NCBI GenBank assembly: GCA_026260175.1
Contig: JAKCWW010006189.1
Coordinates: 1 to 33,432, forward strand
Direction of reading: 5' to 3'
Origin: Reticulitermes lucifugus
Taxonomy: Eukaryota; Arthropoda; Insecta; Blattodea; Rhinotermitidae
DNA: 33,432 nucleotides
Shown piece after piece: positions 21,873-32,597 of this stretch. The translations under genes and the position numbers were made by a program. The notes below the pieces were generated by a model, which was given only the letters and a program-made list of their open reading frames with translations, searched no databases and had not been told where the DNA came from. Every line of letters begins with the position of its first letter. The first letter of the stretch is position 1.

Positions 21873-23882
21873 AACTTTAGTCCTGCATTGCATTGGTCTG
21901 ACATTTTTATTACACTGCAGCCGTCATTCTTACGCAAAAGTGCGGCACTGGAAAATTATTTAGTCTCAATCTTGTTGAATTGTACGAGAATTGCATATAA
22001 TTTAATTAGATCGACAATATTATGAAACGAGCAAATATATAGAGTTAATAAAATGTTCTTTCCTTTGGAGAACAGCCAAATAAGATTTCATTTCTTGTAA
22101 CAGAGACAGGGAGAGGTATATCTTGGAAAAATAAAAACTACTTCTGAATGTCACAGAAAATAGACAATTCCAGCTCTCAACCACACATAATATTATCTGT
22201 CCATATGAATACGTACACATATATAATCAAAAGAACTATCAGGCGAAGGCTTTAAAAAGAAAAAGTACCATAAGCGTAAAAAGTGATACTAACATTTTGC
22301 AAGTTTTCGATGTTACAAAGAAAACTACTTTTCACAAGATTGAAGTGAGTTATAAGGCAGCTTATACCTCCTACTTCATCAGGAAACCACATTATCTATA
22401 CGTGGCATATTTGTTATGTTGTCTTGTGACATAGAGTTTTAACGGGTAACGTCACCATAAATATACAGTTTATCAGTAACAGACAGACGAAATATCTACA
22501 TAGAAAGAGGCGTGTTCCTAGTAAAAAGGGTAGCAATATATTTGTCTTTATGTATTGTACGTGTTCATCGCCCCACAGTGAAAGACAGCTTATATTAACA
22601 CTCTGAATCCTTCTAAATGCACGCAGTACAACTAAATCCAAACAGCAGGGTCTTTCTTACAAAATAAACAATTGTTCAGCTACCCAAGAGATTCAAAGCC
22701 ATTTATAAAAACCGAATTATCGTTGCGGAGGTCTGAAGAGAAAGTCACTTGTCCTTATTACCATGCTTCAGATTAAATTAATTTTTAGGCGTTACGAAAA
22801 GGAATGCATTGCCTTAAAACCGCCTTCTTCTACGCCAAATTTGGAAGCTATATCAACATCTTAATTTTTAACCTCAGTATACTAAGTTCAAGCAATTTTA
22901 TTTTGTGGGATTACGCAAAAGGCTAAGATTTCATCGGCGTGACTTGACTTGAGATCTGTACTTTGCGTTACTACAAATCAACCGACTTTAAGCTCAATCA
23001 TCTTTGTTTCCCAACAATAATCAGATGAATTGAAAAAAAAATCTCTCAGGAAGTGTGTCTACAGCAGAACTCGCCTGCTGTCGCCAACTGGTTCTTCAGA
23101 GTGAGAAGGTGAATTTTTCTAACAGTAATTTCTCTATTTCCTAGAATTCTAACAATGTTTTGCAAATATTGAGAGTATAAAATTAGATAAGTTATAAGTA
23201 TTATCCACTTCCCTTACTTCACAGCAGTTCAGCTGATTCTCGAAAGAGTACGGGTCACGCTGACCAAGCACTTCTTATTCACTCTTCTGCCAAAAACTTT
23301 CTAACTATACGGTATGTATTAAGTGTTACTGCTTTCTGCGTGTTTCTACGGTACGAGTATATCGTGTTGCAACTATTCTATAATTACAATTTATGGTACA
23401 TGTAATGTCATTTCCCATGTTCAATGTGTTTTACTTTTACATTACTATTATCCGAAGTACGTGTGCAGTGCCCAGTATAGCTGTTTTCTGTAGTTCCTTG
23501 ATTTCGTGCTTTCCCAGTATGTCGCTCATGTATTTTCTAAATTAATTTGAGATGGTTCCAGTTGCCCTGTTATTACTGGAATCGCTTTTAATTTTATATT
23601 TCACACGCTCCGTATTTCTATTGCAAGATATTTATATTTTTGAATTTTCCCGGCTTCGTTCTTGATCACATTTCTATCTCCTGAAATTGCAACATCTATT
23701 AACATACATGTTCCTTTTTCATTATCATGGACTATGATGTACAGTTTAGATGTTATTATGATATTTTAAACTCTGATTTATACTCTGAAAGAACACACGG
23801 AACAAATGTCGATTTCTGCTTTAGGTACTGATTTTAACTAAAAATTTATTTCATTTGGATAAGAAATTACAAATTACGTTCT
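21873..23882. other. Long non-coding stretch, nothing recognised
   Basis: About 2 kb of AT-rich sequence with only short unrelated open frames. Confidence 0.5.
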
Positions 23883-23970
23883 TCGGGATAGTTACCTTTC
23901 CGAATGAAAATCGAACCAGAAGTATCCAGAACCCAGTTCAGGCATCCTTTCGCTTAGCCAGCTTTAGGGT
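23883..23970 (-). mobile_element. Possible tRNA-derived SINE head
   Basis: Minus strand: tggctaagcgaaagg (23960-23946) as box A and ggttcgattttc (23917-23906) as box B, with about 30 bases between them as in a tRNA. No body or target-site duplication was identified, so this may be an old SINE or a tRNA pseudogene. Confidence 0.4.
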
Positions 23971-25149
23971 CGATTTAAATCCTCTTTTAAAAGAACGAAT
24001 TATTTAGCAAAGGCCTACTTTATAATTATAGGACTTCTGTTCGCGGCCGTAACTTACATTTCAGCTACTTTTGTTGCACATGCAAAATCTGGCCAGCATG
24101 AACTAACAAAGATTTACTGACGCAGACTTAGAGCACTGGAGGAGGTCATTCACCCCGTCAGAAGATTTAGACTAAAGAGAGGCATCGCACTTGGTTTTAA
24201 ATTTCAATTTATGAGACGAGAGCAGCATAGCCTTTTTTTTTCATGATCTCTGCTACCTATTAATACGTTACGAGCAGCATTAGAGCATCTTTACCTACAA
24301 CAATAGCTACCGAAAAAGTCTAATATCTCCCTTCCATTCGACAGACAGTCGTGTTTCCTGTGACATTTAACTCCCATTTCCTACGCTCGTGTTTTTTCTG
24401 TCTAGTGTTGTGTAATAAAACGCTGACTTCAAGAACCCCGTCAGTCTCACTGATGGAACACAAACCCTCTCAGCTTTATATTGTCTCCGACTTCCAACCC
24501 ACCCCAACCATCTTCCTACCATATTTCTCGCCCCGCACTTCAATGCGCCTATCAGTCTCCTCCTCATGTTTATCTCTGCCATCCGACGCCAGTAAATGTC
24601 AGATGCGCTTCAACTCGATAGTGCCTACGATGCCAGAGTTCAAACGTACTGCAGTAGACTATTCACATTTTATACAATACATACACAGGATGTAGTTAAA
24701 ATAGTGGTTTTGTGTGTACTCTGAATCTCAGAATAATTCGTGGTTTATGGTACAAAATAAAATCAGTAATTTTGACTTTTGATCCTACAAATCACTTTCA
24801 AAATTTGAAGAAGTCATTAACAAATGCAAAATTCCATATCTTTATCTCTTATATATATCGAAATATTTCATAACTGAATCGAGACAATGTCGTTCGGAAA
24901 GGCGTAAGGGAAGAGACTGTTGGGTCATATTACGAAGAGTTTCGGGTAGAATTATTGTATACTGATTTACTTCCAGTCCTATAACTCATGTACCCTTGAG
25001 GTTATATTTAGGTGATACACGTTTATAGTTTAACAATAAAAGTTTACCTCCAGGGTTAAAATTTTTGCCTCGTGCGTAAATATTGATGAATCGAATTCTG
25101 CTTCAGTTAAGATGTTTTTTCCTTGAAGTTTAAGGATTATTACCTGATC
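23971..25149. other. Non-coding stretch, no gene recognised
   Basis: The segment 24351-24695 is open on both strands and less AT-rich than its surroundings. Neither reading shows a domain I can name. It could be a fragment of an unidentified mobile element. Confidence 0.4.
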
Positions 25150-25345
25150 TCCAATCACAATCCTTTTACATTTTCAGGCATAGAATAGGTTTTGGCTGCA
25201 AGGGCCACCATCAGGTAAAAATAATAAAAATATTTTAAAACAATTATTGGTCTATTTCTATAAATATTTTTATTAGTGATACCTAATGATGGCCCTTGCG
25301 GTCGAAACACGTTGTGCGTTTACAAAATATATAAAGAGCTACAAG
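25150..25345. mobile_element. Short palindromic element with two hammerhead-like motifs
   Basis: ggctgcaagggccaccatcaggta (25194 onward) is mirrored by tacctaatgatggcccttgcggtc (25280 onward). The centre has a perfect aataaaaatatt / aatatttttatt inverted pair. The minus-strand motif (25186-25220) reads CTGATGG, GGCC loop GCC, AAAACC, and is decayed. The plus-strand motif (25280-25316) reads CTAATGA, GGCC cttgc GGTC, GAAACACGTTG. Same head-to-head architecture as the other palindromic elements. Confidence 0.7.
25280..25316 (+). ncRNA. Hammerhead-like motif with one core change
   Basis: The core is CTAATGA (A where G5 belongs). Stem II GGCC/GGTC is complete around cttgc, GAAA is followed by CACGT, H17 is T, and three stem I pairs are possible (including one G-U). 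The G5 change is expected to abolish catalysis in the known ribozyme. Confidence 0.4.
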
Positions 25346-25434
25346 CGGAAGTGTTGTGTTTGACGGCACAAGCGGAAGTATCGCAAAGCGATGTCTAAAT
25401 TAAAGTTCTTTTTAAGAATTATTATTGTAACTGT

Positions 25435-25686
25435 AATAACGGTAAATTCTTGCGTAGAAACTGCCTTCTAAAATATTTGACTGAAGGAAAGTTAGAGGGA
25501 CGGATAGAAATTACGTGAAGAAGAGGAAGAAGGCGTGAGCAGCTACTGGATGATCTTAATGAAAAGAGAAGATGTTGGAAATTGAAAGAGGAAGCACTAG
25601 ATCGCACCCTGTGGAGAGCTCGCTTTGAAAGAGGCTACGGACCTGTCGTAAGACAGACAGCTGAATGAATGAATGAATAACGGTAA
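25435..25686 (+). mobile_element. 5'-truncated LINE copy with perfect 11-bp TSD
   Basis: aataacggtaa occurs at 25435-25445 and 25676-25686, directly flanking the insertion (25446-25675). Read in the plus frame from 25457 it gives RNCLLKYLTEGKLEGRIEIT, a stop, then RRGRRREQLLDDLNEKRR, LKEEALDRTLW and GYGPVVRQTAE. That is the C-terminus of the pol protein of the LINE at 255-1930, here with one internal stop. The 3' tail is (TGAA)n. The copy is much better preserved than the one at the left end of the window. Confidence 0.92.
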
Positions 25687-25735
25687 TATTGGTAGTGGTG
25701 GTGATGGTAGTAGTAGTTGTAGTAGTTAAGGTAGT
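25687..25735. repeat. GGT/AGT trinucleotide-rich repeat
   Basis: ggtagtggtggtgatgg, then tagtagtagttgtagtag. An imperfect trinucleotide tract just 3' of the truncated LINE. Confidence 0.8.
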
Positions 25736-25861
25736 AAGATGAAGAATATTAATAATTTGCTATTAAATTTGACCTACGGTTTCTGCCTACCTTTAAAAAT
25801 GTGGACTTTTTTTAATTATCAGACGAACACAACACTCTTTTCACTACGCATTTATTTATCA

Positions 25862-25906
25862 TCTACAATATGTTTCGGCCGTTTATATCTACCATCATCA
25901 GGTAGA
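25862..25906 (-). ncRNA. Hammerhead-ribozyme-like motif in left arm of large element
   Basis: Minus strand order: TCTAC, CTGATGA, a 17-base segment, GGCC, GAAA, CATAT, T, GTAGA. TCTAC and GTAGA pair perfectly (5 bp), with a stem I sequence unlike any other copy. H17 is U. Stem II is not well formed as written, because the 5' side has lost the GGCC seen in the partner arm. Confidence 0.5.
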
Positions 25907-26978
25907 GTCAACACAACACAAATGGGAACGTATACGGAGGCGGAAGCCTCCCTTTCACAGTTAAAAATTTAAAAGTACATACACTGGTTATTACTCCATA
26001 CAAAGGAATAGTACTAAGACATACACAGTGATAGTTAAAATTAGTTAAAATAAAATTATTGAGTTTTTTGATGGAAGGGATTTCTTGTTATTCGTGGAGT
26101 ATGTAGCGGACATGGTCCACGTAACCGGCAATTTTACACGCAATCTTAGTTGATATTACGTTGAGTTTCTTGTAATATAAGACGTAAGAATTCTTATTGG
26201 ATTAGGTTAAACGTTCATAGAAAGCTCCTTTAAACAAGGAACACCCTGTGTTTCGGTGAAGGTTATTAAACTCTATGATTCGTTTTTTGTGTATAGGGAT
26301 CTATACTTTCATCTCTTCCGAAGTAGCGATACGTAAAAATTGCCTGCCAAAGGTGGAGAGTTTACATTATTAAAAATTACTTTTGTGAAGAATGACGTGA
26401 ATTTTAACTACGTATCAATTATTCAGCTCCCTTTAAAAATAATAATAAGAGTATTGTGTATGTTTAAGTCATGCTATTCTATTTTTCTACTTTAAACAGG
26501 TAGACCTGCAGCGTTTAGGTGATCATACAAGAGGTTCCCGGAAGGATTATTGTTAATAAATTATTAAAAGGATACTCACAAGTATTATATATAGCGTAAA
26601 GATTGCTTGTGTGCCACTGTATCTTCACCGAAACACAAGATGTCCCACAAGTAAAGAAGCTATCTATGAACTTCTAACCTAATCCAATAAGAATTCTTAC
26701 ATCTTACATTACAAGTGACTCAACGTAATATCAACTATGATTGCGTCTAACATTGCCAGTTACGTGGACCTTGTCCGCTACATACTCCACGAATAACAAG
26801 AAATCTCGTCCATAAAAAAACAGAATAATTGTAATTTAACCAATTTTAACTATCGCTGTACACTTCTTAGAATTATTCCTTTATAGGGAATAATAGCCAG
26901 TATGTGTACTATTAACGTTTTAACTGTGAAGGTGAAGCCTTCACCTCAGTATACTTTTCCATTTGTGTTATTGTGATT

Positions 26979-27019
26979 TTACGTTATGATGGCCGATATG
27001 AAAGGCCGAAACATGTACT
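26979..27019 (+). ncRNA. Hammerhead-like motif, core decayed, stem II intact
   Basis: GGCC (26991-26994) and GGCC (27004-27007) form stem II around gatatgaaa, followed by GAAAC and ATGT. The first core half is GTTATGA in place of CTGATGA, and stem I no longer pairs. Partner of the motif at 25862-25906. The two arms have each kept what the other lost. Confidence 0.4.
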
Positions 27020-27072
27020 GGATAAATAAAAGCATAGTGAAAAAAGTGTTCTTTTAGTCTGATAATTAAAAC

Positions 27073-28562
27073 AGATGTAGATTAAGAAGCACAAGGGGAT
27101 GATGATACCAAAAAAAATTAAAAACATCTGTTTAAACTTCTACACCGTCCTTGAATTTTATTCGTTCTATTGCAAACAGTACTTCTTATCTTTCGGCACG
27201 AGTATATCCATAAGAATGTATGTAATCTGTCCTCATAGAACTTTTCATACTCCTACCTCCATTAATCCAATATTTATGGCTGTCACCCTCAAAGGTAAGA
27301 AATTCATTATACGGCTCCATGTAACGTCTTACAAGGATAGTGCTGCGCAATTTTAGATACATGTCCCACTACCATACACGACTTCAGGCATCTATATTAT
27401 GTATTCGTTACAGCTCACACGTCTTTATTACGTCCACTGCGTTGTTGTTACTAATGCAGAAAGTTAAAAGCTGAGATCTTGTTGTTTCCTCCAATGGTAT
27501 AATATCCGTAAAAAGATAAGGAAGTAACAGATCTTTCAGTTAAAACATTGAATTTTGTAAAAAAAAAGCAAGGCATACCCTAAGCCTTTCCGCAGCTCTG
27601 CGGAGCGCGTACTAGAAAAAGCGAATACAATTATTTCTAAGTCACTACACACGAAGACGAATATTCCATCAACATCTCGTTGTCACACGATTCACATTTA
27701 ATGCAGTTCACAAGCGTGCAGAAGCAATGTGTGATTATGGCTGTGATATAAATGAAACGCAAATATTAAACATAGAGTGTGAAGCATAAATTAAATTCAA
27801 CTAAGAGACAAATTGTTTCACTTATTAGTTAGATGAAAACATTTTATAATAACGTAAATGTACCTAACACTCTATTATACACAACATAAATCCTACAGGT
27901 TTCATTTCATAAAGAACCATTTTCAAAGAGTCACAATATCATAGGGAGCAGTGTACATAGGATGTACATGTTTACAATCATTCAGGTGTTTTAGAAATTA
28001 TACAGCAGCATAATACAAAGTGTCAGTATATTGTTGGTCACGTTTAAACTTTGGCTACAATTATGCTGTTAAAAAGTATTTGTTTACACAGTATATAAAA
28101 GTAATTTTCGATTGATAGGTCAAGATTAAAATAATTGCGTGTTAAAAACACATATAGATGTACATGTTAAAAAGTTCCGCGTGCATACATTTACTGTTTA
28201 TATTAATATTTACTGCTCGGTATCAGTGGCATAAAGGAAGCCGTCCAGCACTGTGTATGAAGTTCTTATACAGTAATGGGAAATTTGGACTAATCTAAAT
28301 AAGTAATAAGACTTATAAATAATATAATGTTACGAGGTAGAAAAATATAGCTGTTAAAATGTGTAAGAAGACAGAAGTGTACAGTCGGAGCTGAGACACT
28401 GTACTAAAACCGGAACAAACTAGCAAGCAACTGAAGGTCAAGTTATTTAGACTTAAGACATAAAGTTGTCCGTGTATTCTATATCCTTTAAGAAAAGACG
28501 GCATAAATCGCTTCTTTTCAACAACCACGTTTCCTTGGAAATGCACTGCATTAAGTTAAATG
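27073..28562. other. Non-coding stretch; a short perfect hairpin
   Basis: AT-rich without recognised genes. ccgcag-ct-ctgcgg near 27582-27595 is a 6-bp GC-rich hairpin, of unknown meaning. Confidence 0.5.
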
Positions 28563-28735
28563 GTAGGCCATGCCATGGCTTAGGCAGTTAGTCGCCGGCC
28601 TCTGACTGCGAAGGCCCGGGTTCCATCCCGGTTCGGTCCATGTGGGATTTGTTTTTGGACAAAGTGGCACTAGGACAGGTTTTTCCCCCCCGAGTACTTC
28701 GGTTTTCCCCAGTAAATTTCATTCCACCGTTGCTC
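28563..28735 (+). mobile_element. tRNA-derived SINE
   Basis: tRNA-related head: tggcttaggcagttagtcg as box A, ctctgactgcg in the anticodon-arm position, and gggttccatcccgg as box B (28618-28631). The body contains gtggcactaggacagg, then a run of C and gtacttcggttttcccc, an order I recall from arthropod SINEs. The 3' end may reach about 28810 (cttccgctgcggggccc). No target-site duplication was recognised. The minus-strand open frame here is a shadow. Confidence 0.75.
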
Positions 28736-28810
28736 CATTACTTGGAAAAATGAAAAAATAAGCCTCAATGATGCGGTGTGTCCGTAGCTTCCGCTGCGGG
28801 GCCCTTCACC

Positions 28811-29636
28811 ACCAAAAAGAACTTGTAAGTGGTAACATTTTTCACCAATAGGTAAGGAAGATCGCAAAAAAACTTGTTTCTGGCACAGCTATGTATAGCA
28901 CTGTGTTGCGCTCGTTGGGGCGTACTTTACGACATTGTCTCGCTGTACTAATTCCGAAATTGTAAAACGTTCTCCACAAAAATCTTTAAGATAAGACATG
29001 CCAGACTAGAACAATACCTTGCATGCAAGTAAATGTTAAAATTACATACATCTTCATTATTAACGATATAAGTATTTAGTTTTGCTTACATTCACGTACA
29101 CTTATACACATGTGTACATCACATGAATTGAGTTAGACACTGAAATACGCACACGGTAATATTATATCTTGGAAGTATAATTCCCGAAAACAAGCTGGAA
29201 AACAATGTAATTTCCTGAACCTCATTACTGTTTAATTATTCCAGTACGGAAATATTTATATAACAATTGATTTTGGTTTTCCTCAAAGTCATGTTGTATT
29301 ACGGAACACGGATAAATGTATATTTTCCGTTAGCTTTATACGAATAATATTATGAATTCACTCTGTATTCAAAATTGAAATTACCTCGTGTCAAAACAAG
29401 AGAACATAAATATTTATCAGAATTAGCAGACTGTTGAGGGATTATTATTTTCAGAAGCGCTATTAAAGTCGTGACGAGAGAAATACAGTTTACAACATAA
29501 CATATGTTTCAAGCGTGTAGGTTTAAAAAGGTTAGGAAGGAAACCTTTAGCTTAAAGCATGTATCACATACAGGCCTATTAAATTTTAATCAATAGTGCA
29601 CAAGCTTATTAATTAATATGGTAAGCATGCACACTA
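28811..29636. other. Non-coding stretch, nothing recognised
   Basis: AT-rich; no gene, repeat or RNA recognised. Confidence 0.5.
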
Positions 29637-29735
29637 ATGCACTGCTACTACTACTACTACTACTACTACTATGCTACTGCTGCTGTTGCTGGTGATTATG
29701 ATAATGATGATGACGACGACGATGACATAGAATAT
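29637..29735. repeat. Trinucleotide microsatellite cluster
   Basis: (CTA)n near 29643-29675, then ctgctgctgttgctg, then gatgatgacgacgacgatgac. The short open frame through it (poly-Tyr then poly-Asp) is a consequence of the repeat. Confidence 0.92.
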
Positions 29736-30424
29736 AGAAAAAAAATTTGTTTTTCAATGCGTAAGCTAAGAAACTGTAAGTGTGTAAATAACGGTGTTCA
29801 AATTAGAGGACCATTTATTACTATTTAATTGACCTTCACTCTCTACTAATGTAAATACTCGGCAGTACTGTGCAGGTATAATTGCTAATGAATCATTAAT
29901 TAAAACCGAGTTTGAAAAGAAACTTTGCACTAATGAACGCTAATCAATTCCTAGACCAGTTATCGAAAGTTTTCAACATTATTACAGCTTCAAATGAATA
30001 GTCATTGTAGGTCTAAGCCTAAGAACAACCAACGAGGTCGCCATGCTCGTGCACGGTATTATCCCTGAATTCTCTCAGCAGATAGAGGGAAGGTACGGAA
30101 AACCTCCTCATGGCAGTCTGTAGCCTCTGACAGCTGTCTGTACTGATCTACGTGTTACTGATAGAAGAGAAAGGCGTAAAGAGAAACAAATGCCTTTCTT
30201 CTTAATTGACCAAAATTCATGACCATTTATCCACGTTAGACAACTCATAATGTTTGTATATGAAATAAAGTCGTCAAGTAACCAAACATAACCGTACATG
30301 TGTTAAATACAGCCTATTATAGAGTGACTAAAGCGCTGGAATTTTGTGTGGTCTTCTAATGATTACAGGACTGCTGGTTATAATTATTTACTTTAAATTA
30401 TACTGGAATTACTAAGTAGTAGTT
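29736..30424. other. Non-coding stretch, nothing firm
   Basis: agagggaaggtacggaaaacctc near 30084-30106 resembles part of the SINE body at 7150 (gagggaaggtacacaacctc), so a short SINE fragment is possible. Nothing else recognised. Confidence 0.4.
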
Positions 30425-30510
30425 AATACAGGGTATACACAAAAGAATGGTGCGGTTTAAATTTCCAATTCAATTGAAACCGCACCATTCTTTTGTGTAT
30501 GCCCTGTATT
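30425..30510. mobile_element. Tiny TIR element with 34-bp near-perfect arms
   Basis: The left arm 30425-30458 and right arm 30477-30510 are reverse complements over 34 bases with one mismatch (gggtat against gggcat). The loop is 18 bases. The ends read TA-CAGGG and CCCTG-TA, consistent with a TA target site as used by Tc1/mariner-type transposons. The remaining element (30429-30506, 78 bases) is little more than two termini, so it is a miniature non-autonomous element or the product of internal deletion. Confidence 0.88.
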
Positions 30511-32412
30511 ATAAATATTTCTTGTTTTAGGAACAACTCTGTTCCTCTCCTTTCGAGACAATAAAGCGAATCTTCAGTATACATTATTTACATTTTCAGT
30601 GGCTTTTACTTAAATTAAACTATTTAGTTTTCATAAAATCATCAACACGTTTTACACACTACTACATTTTTCACCAGCATAATTATTTCGCAAAACATGC
30701 CACCGTAATTGCTTCTGGTACAGTCATTTATGCAAAAACCAAAAGCTTCATAGTATCTTGTAACTACCTCACCCAAATTCCTTTCTTTTAATTCTAAAAG
30801 CTGCCAAATTATGAAGGCCTCTAAAATTTAGAACTTAAAAGGGGCACTGCATGCTCAATAATAACTATCTTTACATTTGTCCACTTAATTTATACAATGA
30901 AACTGTTATTTCCTTTACCAATTTTTGCTAAATCTCTCACTCACCATTTCTTAAAAGAATCTGATACTCCCTGACTTAAATACAGGCCATAGAATATGTT
31001 CCACAGGGAGGCTTATGGATCCACAAATGCGCATTACATCTACAAACACAACTTAAAAATTGGATGTCAATATGCAATATGTAAATCAATACACTAAGTA
31101 GAAATAAAAATCCTTTAATTCTTTAAGACCCGGCAACGGTGTTGGCTTGAAGAAGAAATACACAACACGACCACAAAGTGATAATGAAGAAGCAGAATAT
31201 GGTCGTGATAAAAAGAATGAAATTACGACAAAAAACATTCAACGGAAGTGAGCAAACGACACAACACGTGGTAAGGAAACAAACGGAAGAAACCAGTGTT
31301 TGTTCAAGCGTGAAGGTGGTTTCAGCACAAGATAGCAATATTTATTCAACGTTATAACAATTTAAATTAATAGAAACAAATCTCTTGTTAAAACATCGTA
31401 GAAAAACACACTGTGGAGGCCTGCAAAAACAAAAAGAGATCGACGTGTTTCAATACATGGAAACAACGGCATAATTTTAAATAATACTGCGAAAGAATAT
31501 AGACTCTGTAGTTTTACATTATGAATCTTAAAAACCTGCACACTCTGCAAGACTTTTCGAATTTATAACATTAGAAATTTAACGGATGCTTCACGACGCA
31601 GATAAAGATTTTACGATTTTACGGTTTTAGGTTTTGCTTGAATTAGGCTGTAAGAAAAGCAGTGGTGATGACACACGATTCTGCAAAACGTATATTGATA
31701 TGTAGTATAGTACTGCCTAAAATGTTTATGGTTTTGTGTCAAGAAACTTCAGACAATAAGTACATATTTTCTTAAGAAGGGATTATCTTCTTTCGAAATA
31801 GACATGAGTGTCCAAAAGAACGCACTAGAAGAAACATAATACAATTTCAGTCCATAAAATAATGTTTGTATTTTTATCCGTTTGTAGCATTCACCACGGA
31901 CTGAATTTAATAAAAGCAGGCTCATGATGACGAAAACAGAGTCAGTCTCCGAAAAGTTGTTTTACGTGTACCGCATAACAAGACTCTCAGCTTCATAAAA
32001 TGTTATTCACAACTGCATTTAATCTTTTACTTCATAGATGAGCTAAAAACTTTTGATCTATCTGTACAAGGCAAGTTCATGTTCACCATACAGAACACAG
32101 GTCTGCTGGCCCTATTGCTGTGTCTGAGAGAGCACGCTTTATGACAACACAGGCACTTTAAGATATAAGTGCATCCTTTTGACCTGTTCCAAATATCTTG
32201 ATACTTTCTGAGGCAAGAACGTGCCTTGAGAGACAGTACGGTTTCTTCGTGACTTTCATTGTAGACAAACAAAACTGAAGCGCTGACCGTCGGGTCCGTA
32301 CTGCGAAAAACATGTTTCCAGTGTCATTCAGTGGCATTAGAAAACAACATACAAAATCTTAGATACAAATATCTACTTAGCACAAATTTCAATAATTACC
32401 TTCTTTAGTTAA
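30511..32412. other. Long non-coding stretch, nothing recognised
   Basis: About 1.9 kb, AT-rich, without recognised exons. An 8-base inverted pair, ttcagtcc / ggactgaa, near 31846 and 31899 is too short to call an element. Confidence 0.5.
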
Positions 32413-32482
32413 TGAAGGCCGGGATAGCGTAGTCGGTATAGCGACTCGCTACGGGTTGGACGGTCCGGGGATCGAATCCCGT
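32413..32482 (+). mobile_element. tRNA-like SINE head directly upstream of LINE ORF1
   Basis: ggccgggatagcgtagtcgg gives box A, gcgactcgctacggg the anticodon-arm region, and ggggatcgaatccc box B with a T-arm-like hairpin. It is homologous to the head of the SINE at 12554-12833. The SINE body does not follow. About 115 bases downstream an open frame of LINE type starts. Confidence 0.72.
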
Positions 32483-32597
32483 ATGGCTCTAGCAGCCAAG
32501 CAGTGAGCAACGCGTAGCCATAAACACCTAATCGATTCGTTAAGTTTAGTAGCGCAGAGTGAACTAAGCAGGAGACGTACCTAACATCACAAACAAC

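Larger units (their letters stand above)
25808..27072. mobile_element. Large inverted-repeat element, ~460-bp arms
   Basis: The left arm (about 25808-26290) and right arm (about 26600-27072) are inverted homologues, roughly 80-90% alike by eye. Shared blocks include taattatcagac at the outer ends, taacctaatccaataagaattctta, caacgtaatatcaacta, gttacgtggacc, tgtccgctacatactccacg and cttcaccgaaacac. The spacer is about 300 bases. Each arm holds a hammerhead-like motif near its outer end (minus 25862-25906, plus 26979-27019). Stops interrupt all frames, so no protein is encoded. Possible flanks atgtgga (left) and atgtaga (right) are too weak to call a target-site duplication. Confidence 0.85.

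Noticed and set aside
22370-22395. Minus-strand CCTGATGAAG as a hammerhead-like motif
   Set aside because: No GAAAC follows and flanking bases do not pair.
25808-27072. Penelope-type reverse transcriptase or GIY-YIG domain inside the large inverted repeat
   Set aside because: All frames are stop-rich and no motif of either domain was seen; the link to Penelope-like elements rests only on the hammerhead-like motifs.
29637-29828. Poly-Tyr/poly-Asp frame as a small protein
   Set aside because: Product of the trinucleotide microsatellite.
31915-31940. tcatgatgacgaaaac as a compact hammerhead core
   Set aside because: There is no room for stem II between the two core-like strings and the first half is not CTGATGA.
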